Shown piece by piece: positions 1 through 5,030 of a stretch of DNA of 7,916 nucleotides (position 1 is its first letter; each line of letters opens with the position of its first letter). Below the pieces are notes generated by a model, which had not been told where the DNA came from, ran no database searches, and worked only from the letters and a program-made list of their open reading frames with translations. A program made the translations under genes and the position numbers. The DNA is taken from contig SXXA01000115.1 of the NCBI GenBank assembly GCA_005791325.1, positions 1 through 7,916 on the forward strand, in the 5' to 3' direction. The stretch comes from Actinomycetota bacterium. GTDB lineage: Bacteria > Margulisbacteria > Marinamargulisbacteria > SXXA01.

Positions 1-41
1 ACGGGCGAAGATACGGGCGAAGATACGGGCGAAGATACGGG
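1..41. repeat. 12-bp tandem repeat, about 3.4 copies
   Basis: The unit acgggcgaagat occurs three times without a mismatch, then its first five bases recur before the sequence diverges. The array may continue to the left of the window. It encodes TGED in the presumed reading frame. Confidence 0.9.
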
Positions 42-60
42 TGCAATCGGTGGTTTCTGA
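1..60 (+). CDS. C-terminal fragment of a protein with TGED tandem repeats
   Basis: Reading from base 1, an open frame gives three perfect Thr-Gly-Glu-Asp units, then TGAIGGF, and ends at TGA (58-60). The underlying DNA is a perfect 12-base tandem repeat (bases 1-36), followed by five more bases of the unit. Because the unit length is a multiple of three, copy-number change would not break the frame. The gene starts outside the window, so its function cannot be told. The acidic, low-complexity tail suggests a flexible, solvent-exposed C-terminus. It could also be a chance open stretch over a noncoding repeat, but an in-frame stop soon after the repeat and the Gly/Glu/Asp-rich composition favour a real protein end. 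Confidence 0.5.
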   Translation, partial: TGEDTGEDTGEDTGAIGGF

Positions 61-289
61 TTCATTCTAAATCCTTTCTTTAAAACAAAAATGGGGATGT
101 TTAATAATCCAATTTAAGGTGATAAGGACGCAGTTAGAACGCGGGATTAATTGGAATGGGGTGACTTTATCAAGTTTTACTTTGGTTGAATAATGGTGTT
201 TATTCGATTGATCCAAGTGGGATGTTAAAAGGCATTGCCGGCATTGCCCTTTCAGCGGTGCTGGCGTAGCCCCCATATTCTATCTTTGG
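61..289. other. Gene-free stretch after the TGED gene
   Basis: I see no supportable gene here. A 69-codon open frame on the minus strand (276 down to 67) has no Shine-Dalgarno site and a composition unlike a protein (many His, Lys, Cys, Arg). The one local oddity is a tandem pair of the 9-mer GGCATTGCC at 231-239 and 240-248, each copy itself a quasi-palindrome (GGCA-T-TGCC). A weak CCCCA/TGGGG pairing (271-275 with 287-291) leads into the hairpin-rich zone that follows. Confidence 0.5.
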
Positions 290-430
290 GGTTCAAGGGG
301 GCCCCTTGTCTGGGAGGGGCATTATAGTGGGCACACAGTGCCCACTACCTTCTTGAGGTGAAGCCCCTTTACAACCCCATTGGATAGCGAATGTTACGCA
401 ACCCTATCAATTAGAGTTTGGGGTTGTCGT
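290..430. other. Dense inverted-repeat zone, possible structured leader or terminator complex
   Basis: Perfect pairings seen directly: CAAGGG/CCCTTG (294-299 with 303-308); a 10-bp stem with 3-base loop ACA, arms 325-334 and 338-347; ACCT/AGGT (347-350 with 356-359); an enclosing AGGGGC/GCCCCT (315-320 with 363-368); and ACAACCCCA/TGGGGTTGT (371-379 with 419-427), which encloses GATAG/CTATC (383-387 with 404-408). The arm 315-320 can instead pair with GCCCCT at 301-306, so two folds exclude each other. No long T-run follows the strong hairpin, so it is not a textbook intrinsic terminator. It lies between the TGED gene and the secreted-protein gene, and could end transcription of the first or form the leader of the second. 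Confidence 0.5.
325..347. terminator. Strong 10-bp perfect hairpin, possible transcription stop
   Basis: The arms TAGTGGGCAC and GTGCCCACTA are exactly complementary around the 3-base loop ACA. This is the strongest hairpin in the gap after the TGED gene. The bases after it (CCTTCTT) are pyrimidine-rich but hold no U-tract, so a terminator role is only possible. A regulatory or protein-binding role fits as well. Confidence 0.3.
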
Positions 431-439
431 AGATAGAAT
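411..439 (+). promoter_or_regulatory. Possible promoter for the secreted-protein/gamma-CA unit
   Basis: The -10 candidate TAGAAT (434-439) matches the sigma-70 consensus at 5 of 6 bases. Seventeen bases upstream lies a poor -35, TTAGAG (411-416). Transcription would start near 446, leaving a leader of about 37 bases. The -35 overlaps the arm of the inverted repeat at 371-427. Weak evidence. Confidence 0.3.
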
Positions 440-482
440 AGCATCGTAGGATGGACGATATCACTCAAACAAAGGAGATATT

Positions 483-950
483 ATGAAATATTTAGCAGGA
501 TTAATGGCTATCATGGGGTTAACTAGCATGGGATATGCATATGAAACCCGAACCCTGGTTGGGTTGTGGCCATCAATGACATCATCGGTGGTTAATTTTA
601 GGTCTTACCACAATGTTGGGTTGGGAAATAGCCAATTAATAGTGGGCTTTTCGACTGGTTTGGACAAATCCAATATTTTTTCTCCGTTTGTGGCCCGTGT
701 TGGCTTAACCATGAAAACAGAATTACCGCTTTTGTCTGATTTTGATCTGATTGCTGAGGTGAGTCGATTGGGAAGTTCAAACTTGGAATTTAATTCCATT
801 AATATTGTTCGTAATTATGTGTATCCCCTATCTAATTCAGTTGAATTGGGGGTTAGTGTCACGTTGGCACGGCTTGGGTTTTTGGGAAGCACCCGATTTG
901 ATATTTTGAGCAGCGTTGAACCGGTATTGGGTGTTAAAGTTACACTCTAA
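483..950 (+). CDS. Small exported protein of unknown function, possible envelope beta-barrel
   Basis: 155 residues, not recognised as a known family. The start is well supported: ATG follows AAAGGAG (471-477) by five bases. Residues 1-19 look like a Sec signal peptide: Lys2, a hydrophobic core (LAGLMAIMGL) and a GYA site before Tyr20. The mature part of about 136 residues is rich in short alternating polar/apolar stretches, such as NSINIVRNYVYPL, SVELGVSVTLARL and VEPVLGVKVTL. This fits an all-beta secreted protein or a small outer-membrane barrel; the last residue is Leu rather than the Phe/Trp usual in classical barrels. There are no cysteines and no lipobox. The stop codon overlaps the start of the next gene by one base (TAATG), so the two are probably co-transcribed and translationally coupled. 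Export is inferred with fair confidence, function not at all. Confidence 0.85.
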   Translation: MKYLAGLMAIMGLTSMGYAYETRTLVGLWPSMTSSVVNFRSYHNVGLGNSQLIVGFSTGLDKSNIFSPFVARVGLTMKTELPLLSDFDLIAEVSRLGSSNLEFNSINIVRNYVYPLSNSVELGVSVTLARLGFLGSTRFDILSSVEPVLGVKVTL

Positions 951-1477
951 TGCCGGCCTCATCCCGTATTCCAGATTCCTTTGAGATGGGGTCTCCCAAG
1001 CTTGCGGAGGGGGTATGGATTGCCCCCAATGCAGTCGTAGTAGGCAAGGTGGAATTGGGTAAGCATTCATCCATTTGGTACGGGGCCGTTTTAAGGGGGG
1101 ATCTTCATTCCATTATCATTGGGAACTATTCGAATGTTCAGGATGGGGTGGTGATTCATTTGGAAAATGACCGAGGATGTCAGATTGGCGACTATGTTAC
1201 CATCGGTCATCGGGCGATTATCCATGGGGCAACGATTCACAATTATGTGGTGATTGGCATGGGGGCCATTGTATTAAATGGTGCTGTTATTGAAGAAGGA
1301 TCCGTTGTTGCAGCGGGGGCGTTGGTTAAAGAGAATCAAGTGGTGAGCCGTGGAACCATGGTAGCCGGCATTCCTGCCACAATAAAAAAAGAGGACCCAT
1401 TCATGATTGAACGCAATCGTGAATGGGCCCTTAAATATGTGTGGTTGGCCACACAGCACCGACCGTTGGCTAATTAA
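950..1477 (+). CDS. Gamma-carbonic anhydrase family hexapeptide-repeat protein (YrdA/Cam-like)
   Basis: 175 residues with the repeated hexapeptide pattern of a left-handed beta-helix (WIAPNAVVVGKVELG, SIWYGAVLRGDLHSIIIG, IGDYVTIGHRAIIHGATI, VIGMGAIVLNGAVI), normally a homotrimer. The zinc or iron ligands of gamma-carbonic anhydrases are present: His70 (VIH), His87 (GHR) and His92 (IHG). The structural residues Arg49, Asp51, Asn62 and Gln64 are also in place. The acidic loop residues that Cam of Methanosarcina uses for proton transfer are missing, as in YrdA/CaiE-type relatives, so CO2 hydration is possible but not assured. Other members are uncharacterised acyltransferase-like proteins. The length is typical. 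The start overlaps the preceding stop by one base and lacks a strong Shine-Dalgarno site of its own, which suggests coupled translation. The 3' end overlaps a convergent micro-ORF by four bases. Confidence 0.9.
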   Translation: MPASSRIPDSFEMGSPKLAEGVWIAPNAVVVGKVELGKHSSIWYGAVLRGDLHSIIIGNYSNVQDGVVIHLENDRGCQIGDYVTIGHRAIIHGATIHNYVVIGMGAIVLNGAVIEEGSVVAAGALVKENQVVSRGTMVAGIPATIKKEDPFMIERNREWALKYVWLATQHRPLAN

Positions 1478-1575
1478 TCATCAATATCCATCCAATCATC
1501 TCCTGAATAAAATACCTGATCCCGTAATTGGGGATACCCGTTATAAACATCGCAATCAATCATACCATCAATCAT
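1474..1575 (-). CDS. Acidic 33-residue micro-protein
   Basis: The minus strand carries ATG (1575-1573) followed by 33 sense codons and TAA (1476-1474). A perfect AAAGGAGG site (plus-strand 1582-1589) precedes the ATG at good spacing. The product, beginning MIDGMIDCDVYNGYPQLRDQ, has ten Asp, two Arg and no Lys, so it is strongly acidic; it has one Cys, one Trp and no membrane segment. It is convergent with the gamma-CA gene, sharing four bases at the palindrome TTAATTAA. Directly upstream of the Shine-Dalgarno site lies a 6-bp hairpin (1590-1605). I do not recognise it. The Shine-Dalgarno match is much better than chance and is the main support; composition over 33 codons cannot prove coding. 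Confidence 0.5.
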   Translation of the reverse strand: MIDGMIDCDVYNGYPQLRDQVFYSGDDWMDIDD

Positions 1576-1586
1576 GAGAGGCCTCC

Positions 1587-1614
1587 TTTAACAATGCAAA
1601 TTGTTTGATATAAC
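1587..1614 (+). promoter_or_regulatory. Possible weak promoter upstream of the ABC ATPase gene
   Basis: TATAAC (1609-1614) matches the -10 consensus at 5 of 6 bases. TTTAAC (1587-1592), 16 bases before it, is a poor -35 at 3 of 6. The leader would be about 150 bases. The rest of the gap (1615-1769) is AT-rich and holds no gene I can support. Confidence 0.2.
1590..1605. promoter_or_regulatory. 6-bp inverted repeat with 4-base loop abutting the micro-ORF ribosome site
   Basis: AACAAT and ATTGTT pair perfectly around GCAA (loop 1596-1599). Read on the minus strand, the hairpin ends one base before the Shine-Dalgarno site of the 33-codon ORF, a position where a fold or a bound regulator could alter its translation. 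On the plus strand the loop would be a GNRA-type tetraloop. It could also be a DNA operator. Confidence 0.35.
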
Positions 1615-1769
1615 GATTATTCCCTCATCATTGTGATATTAAACATATTATTTTAGATATCGAATCGATGCTAAATGGTGATAGGGGTAAACTGTGACAT
1701 ATGACTTGGATTCGGTGACCCCAAACCCACATTTGCGTTACCTATTTTTTAGCGGTATTCTTATTCCCT

Positions 1770-2747
1770 ATGAATTCCAAGCCATTATTAGATGTTCAAA
1801 ACTTGGTAACCGAGTTTGGGTCGATCAAAGATCCTCTGCGGGTTGTTAATGGGATTTCTTTTTCAATTTATGAGGGTGAAACGATTGGATTGGTGGGTGA
1901 ATCAGGGTCCGGCAAAAGTGTCACTTGTTTAAGTGCCATGAATTTGTTGCCAACGGCTCGTGTGTCTGGTTCAGTGCGCTGGAAATCGGAATCGGTGTTG
2001 GATGCGCCTCGTCATCGTCATCAATCATGGATGGGGAAAGAAATGGCCATGATTTTTCAATCCCCGCAAGCTAGTTTTAACCCCGTTTTTACCATCGGGT
2101 ATCAATTTATTGAAACCATTCAAGCCCATCATCGGGTCAGTAAGCCGGTTGCCAAACAAATGGCCATTGAGTTACTTAAACAAGTGAATATTCCAGATCC
2201 CGAACTAAGAATGTCTGATTATCCCCATCAATTTTCGTTGGGAATGTGTCAACGAATGATGATTGCGCTGACCCTTTCAATGTCGCCATCATTATTAATC
2301 GCTGATGAGCCCACTGCTTCATTAGATGTTACCATCCAAGCCCAAGTAATGGCACTCATTGAGGATATTAAACAAACCCATCCACTTAGCGTATTACTCA
2401 TTTCACATGATTTGGGTTTGGTGGCCCAATATTGTGATCGGGTCATGGTGATGTATTTGGGGGATATTGTGGAGTCGGGTCCCACAGTGGATGTCTTTCA
2501 AAACCCCCAACACCCTTACACCATTAGCTTGCTTCAGTCGATTCCATCCACAAACCCCCATCATCGGGTTAGACCCGTGCCGATCATGGGGGATATTCCC
2601 AGTCCGAAACACCGACCCAGTGGCTGTCCATTTAACCCCAGATGTCCACTCAAAACCAGTCGATGTGTATCTGAACGACCATCCATTACCACCGAGCAAC
2701 ATCGTCACCATGTGGCGTGTTTTGAATCTGCTTTGTATCAAGGGTAG
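1770..2747 (+). CDS. DppD/OppD-type ABC transporter ATP-binding protein
   Basis: 325 residues, the usual length for the ATPase subunits that power dipeptide/oligopeptide (or nickel) importers at the inner face of the membrane. Visible parts: Walker A GESGSGKS (43-50), Q-loop Gln97 (MIFQSP), signature region FSLGMCQR (155-162), Walker B LLIADE (175-180), D-loop SLD (184-186), switch His213 and a C-terminal oligo_HPY domain from about 235 (FQNPQHPYT). Four cysteines, C286-x5-C292-x6-C299-x17-C317, form the motif that binds an iron-sulfur cluster in some DppD proteins. The signature has Leu157 where SGGM is normal. No permease, binding-protein or DppF-like gene lies beside it. The ATG is preceded by TTATTCCCT with no Shine-Dalgarno site, but the domain begins a few residues later and no in-frame start lies between this ATG and an upstream TGA (1716-1718). 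Substrate unknown. Confidence 0.92.
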   Translation: MNSKPLLDVQNLVTEFGSIKDPLRVVNGISFSIYEGETIGLVGESGSGKSVTCLSAMNLLPTARVSGSVRWKSESVLDAPRHRHQSWMGKEMAMIFQSPQASFNPVFTIGYQFIETIQAHHRVSKPVAKQMAIELLKQVNIPDPELRMSDYPHQFSLGMCQRMMIALTLSMSPSLLIADEPTASLDVTIQAQVMALIEDIKQTHPLSVLLISHDLGLVAQYCDRVMVMYLGDIVESGPTVDVFQNPQHPYTISLLQSIPSTNPHHRVRPVPIMGDIPSPKHRPSGCPFNPRCPLKTSRCVSERPSITTEQHRHHVACFESALYQG

Positions 2748-2853
2748 GGGAGCCATCGGCTTTGGATGGGGTATGCCAATTTCATTCATATGTGGTTCAT
2801 TCATTTAAAAAATTAGATGCAACTTTTTTTTGAAATAAACGATAATTAACTAT
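2748..2853. other. AT-rich 3' flank of the ABC ATPase gene
   Basis: No gene seen. It holds a direct repeat TTCATTCAT at 2781-2789 and 2796-2804, and an A-run and T-run (2807-2812, 2824-2830) that could form a weak bidirectional stop. GATAAT (2841-2846) resembles a -10 box but has no matching -35 at 16-19 bases; if used, transcription would begin at about 2853, the edge of the hairpin cluster that follows. Confidence 0.35.
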
Positions 2854-2956
2854 CAGGCGATTCATTTCGCTTGACCGCCTGGGCTGAATAAGCGAGTCAG
2901 AGTTTCCCCCTTAGCTCAACTCACCCTGTTCAGCCCTCTGCAATAGCCGTTGGCTA
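2854..2956 (+). other. Cluster of hairpins, candidate structured RNA
   Basis: Three consecutive stems are seen. CAGGCG/CGCCTG pairs 2854-2859 with 2876-2881. GGGCTGAA/TTCAGCCC pairs 2881-2888 with 2929-2936 and encloses GAGT/ACTC (2894-2897 with 2919-2922) and GAG/CTC (2900-2902 with 2915-2917). TAGCC-GTT-GGCTA spans 2944-2956. The first arm can instead form AGGCGA/TCGCTT (2855-2860 with 2867-2872, one G-U pair), so alternative folds exist. It matches no RNA family that I know: I checked by eye for tRNA, tmRNA, SRP, RNase P, 6S and common riboswitch cores. It could be a small RNA, a leader element of dnaG, or a repeat. Strand is assumed from the flanking genes. Confidence 0.35.
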
Positions 2957-3081
2957 CATACAAAATGGGTGTTGATGATGGCTCTTTTTATTCAATTCTA
3001 ATGGTTCAGAGTGTCCCAAGTGGTGGATTTGGGTTTCCATGCCATTTCCCATATTTGTTTTCATTTTGCCTAACGGGTGAA
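2957..3081. other. Remaining gap before dnaG
   Basis: No gene is supported. GATGGCTC (2977-2984) is followed by five T and is an exact complement of GAGCCATC just after the ABC ATPase stop (2750-2757). A match of this length is expected about once by chance in a region this size, so I give it little weight. TTGATG (2972-2977) and TCTAAT (2997-3002) resemble promoter boxes for dnaG, but the 19-base spacing is long. Confidence 0.25.
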
Positions 3082-3124
3082 GACCTCTACTTCCTTGAGG
3101 GGATTTCAAAAAAGGTGTAGAGTC
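3082..3124 (+). promoter_or_regulatory. Hairpin in the dnaG leader
   Basis: CTCTAC (3085-3090) pairs perfectly with GTAGAG (3117-3122). The stem is extended by GA (3082-3083) with TC (3123-3124) across a one-base bulge. The loop contains CCTTGAGG and a run of A. It lies 35 bases before the preferred ATG of dnaG and touches the alternative GTG start at 3126, so it may set which start is used or slow primase translation. Confidence 0.35.
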
Positions 3125-3158
3125 TGTGGCAAAGCAATGGGTTAAATGGAGAACGTGT

Positions 3159-4865
3159 ATGGAACGGTTACGTGAATCGACAATTATGGCCGTTCGGCAA
3201 GCCCCCTATTGGGTTGGGGTGTTGCAATCATATATTACGCTTAAAAAACGGGGGCGAAATTGGATTGGTTTGTGTCCATTTCATAGTGAAAAATCACCGT
3301 CTTTTACAGTGAATGAAGAAAAACGTTTATGGCATTGTTTTGGTTGCCAACAATCCGGAGATGTCATCGGTTTTGTTCAAAAAATAGAAAGTGTGGGATT
3401 TGTGGATGCGGTGCAATTAATTGCAGCTCGTTTGAATATTCCCATTGAATTTGAAGAGGTGTCCCCTCAACAAATGGCACAAGCATCTGAATTAGATCGA
3501 CTTCGCCCAGTGATGGGGATGATGCGTGATTTTTATATCTCCCAATTAGAGAGATACCCAAAGGTGCTCGAATATATTAAAGAACGGGGAATTGCTGACG
3601 CCATACGCCACCAATTTGGGTTGGGGTATTGCCCGCCAGATGGGGGTATGGGGGTGCTCAAACAGAATGGCGTTGGGGAAGACCTAATTCGGCAGGCTGG
3701 TTTGGGGGCATCGCATTATGATCGATTTAATCATCGACTGATGTTTCCCATTACCGATGAAAAAGGTCGTACGATTGCATTTGGGGGGCGAGCCTTGGGT
3801 TCGGATCAAACGCCAAAATACATGAATAGTGACGAAAGTGCCTTATTTGCCAAGCGGCGGACGTTGTTTGGTTTGGATCACGCCAAAACCAGTATTCGCA
3901 AAGACGGGGTATCCATTTTGGTTGAGGGGTATATGGACGTATTAAGTATGCATCAGGCTGGTTTTACCAATACGGTAGCTGCTTTGGGAACGGCTTTTAC
4001 AGCGGAGCATGCTCGGATATTGCACCGATTGGGCAATCGATTGATTTTGGCACTTGATACAGATCAAGCTGGTATCACGGCAATGGTCAAAGCCTATGAA
4101 TTGGCAAGTAAAGCGGGGCTCTTCGTTCGGATTGCACGGTACCCAGGGAAGGATCCGGCAGATGCATTGGCAGAGAACCGTCTTGAGTTTGAACAGGCAC
4201 TTCAAAATCCAGTGTCCATGTTGGCGTTTCAGTGTGAGCAAGTTGCCATGAACCCACCCACTCACTTGGATGAAGCCATTGCGATTATTGATCGATTACG
4301 AACCTATTTTAATCAGGAGGAAGACCCCGTTGTTCATCGTCATTTTGCAAGGGTGTTGGCCCGACAACTTAAGATTGAACCAGATGATATTATGGCTAAA
4401 TTAACCACAACCATGCCGATTGTAAAAAGAGCCTATCAGGCCATCAAGCCCTCAAAGTCGCCGGTGCAACAAGCAGAAGAGCAATTATTGGTCGCCATGG
4501 CCATGAACGTACAAGACCGCATTCGAATTATGTCAAATCATGGCTTGGATTTATTATTAACCCCATTATACCGTGAGTTGGCTGTGGCCATGCTCGATTT
4601 TGCATTGGTTGATCATGATTTGGTTGCTGCCATTCCCAACGATCAACACCGGTCGTTATTAACGGCACTGTTGGTAGACGCGCCTTCCATTTTACATACA
4701 CAAGATGCGCTTTTATTTTTACAACGACATCGGGATGAGCAACAACTGAAAGCATGCCATGCCAAATTGGCGGCCTTGGAATCATCACCTCATTCAATGG
4801 AATCTGACATACAAGCTGTTTTAACGGACATTATGAGTATTACCCAGCGGTTACGTGGGGAGTAA
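3159..4865 (+). CDS. dnaG: DNA primase DnaG
   Basis: This enzyme makes the RNA primers for lagging-strand replication, working with the replicative helicase. Numbered from the ATG at 3159 (568 residues), the N-terminal zinc finger has Cys39, His42, Cys60 and Cys63 (CPFH, CFGC). The RNA-polymerase core includes FGGR (208-211) and KYMNSDES (220-227). The TOPRIM catalytic site has Glu256 in EGYMD and Asp300/Asp302 in DTDQAG. KDPAD follows (331-335). The C-terminal 150 or so residues, expected to bind DnaB, are divergent, as is usual. I chose ATG 3159 because GGAG (3148-3151) precedes it at seven bases and it puts CPFH at the same distance from the start as in E. coli. A GTG at 3126 would add 11 residues. 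It is not followed by rpoD, its usual partner in many bacteria, but by the ATP synthase operon under a separate promoter. Confidence 0.97.
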   Translation: MERLRESTIMAVRQAPYWVGVLQSYITLKKRGRNWIGLCPFHSEKSPSFTVNEEKRLWHCFGCQQSGDVIGFVQKIESVGFVDAVQLIAARLNIPIEFEEVSPQQMAQASELDRLRPVMGMMRDFYISQLERYPKVLEYIKERGIADAIRHQFGLGYCPPDGGMGVLKQNGVGEDLIRQAGLGASHYDRFNHRLMFPITDEKGRTIAFGGRALGSDQTPKYMNSDESALFAKRRTLFGLDHAKTSIRKDGVSILVEGYMDVLSMHQAGFTNTVAALGTAFTAEHARILHRLGNRLILALDTDQAGITAMVKAYELASKAGLFVRIARYPGKDPADALAENRLEFEQALQNPVSMLAFQCEQVAMNPPTHLDEAIAIIDRLRTYFNQEEDPVVHRHFARVLARQLKIEPDDIMAKLTTTMPIVKRAYQAIKPSKSPVQQAEEQLLVAMAMNVQDRIRIMSNHGLDLLLTPLYRELAVAMLDFALVDHDLVAAIPNDQHRSLLTALLVDAPSILHTQDALLFLQRHRDEQQLKACHAKLAALESSPHSMESDIQAVLTDIMSITQRLRGE

Positions 4866-4947
4866 TCTTGCGACGTGGTGTCGATTCATCATGGGCAAAA
4901 TAGGGCCGATACATAAAAATGATACGAAGATTAATCTGATATTTGGC

Positions 4948-4976
4948 TTGTCAGACCATGCCTGATTAAGTAGAAT
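4948..4976 (+). promoter_or_regulatory. Sigma-70-type promoter of the ATP synthase operon
   Basis: TTGTCA (4948-4953) and TAGAAT (4971-4976) each match the consensus at 5 of 6 bases and are separated by exactly 17 bases. Transcription would start near 4983, giving a leader of about 48 bases before atpB. It lies in the only gap between dnaG and atpB, and the spacer shows no obvious operator. This is the best promoter in the window. Confidence 0.7.
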
Positions 4977-5030
4977 GGATACAGTATGGTTCTTCTTTAA
5001 AACATTTCCCCTTTTTGGAAAGGCTTTGGT

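Noticed and set aside
67..276. Minus-strand open frame of 69 codons after the TGED gene
   Set aside because: No Shine-Dalgarno site, His/Lys/Cys-rich composition and no recognisable motif. A perfect minus-strand TATAAT at 321-326 lies upstream of it, but no -35 box is found at 16-19 bases.
1694..1847. GTG-initiated frame of about 50 codons overlapping the start of the ABC ATPase gene
   Set aside because: No ribosome site; it runs out of frame into conserved ATPase sequence and has no recognisable features.
2403..2804. Minus-strand open frame of 133 codons opposite the ABC ATPase gene
   Set aside because: It is antisense to the strongly conserved C-terminal half of the ATPase, and its product has no coherent motif. 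It is a shadow of the real gene.
2467..2808. Plus-strand open frame of 113 codons overlapping the end of the ABC ATPase gene
   Set aside because: It is a frame-shifted reading of conserved coding sequence with no ribosome site. The in-frame ATPase end, with its four cysteines, is intact, so no frameshift is implied.
2908..2945. TTAGCTCAACTC followed by GTTCAGCCC, resembling tRNA D-arm and T-arm pieces
   Set aside because: There is no complementary D-stem, no anticodon arm and no acceptor pairing. The two pieces are about 10 bases apart, far too close for a tRNA.
2750..2984. GAGCCATC and GATGGCTC as closing stem of a 235-base RNA followed by five T
   Set aside because: An 8-base complement is expected about once by chance in a region this size, and the 5' arm sits immediately after the ATPase stop. 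It is kept only as a note.
4871..4883. CGAC/GTCG hairpin just after dnaG as a terminator
   Set aside because: Only 4 bp, with no T-run following, so too weak to call.
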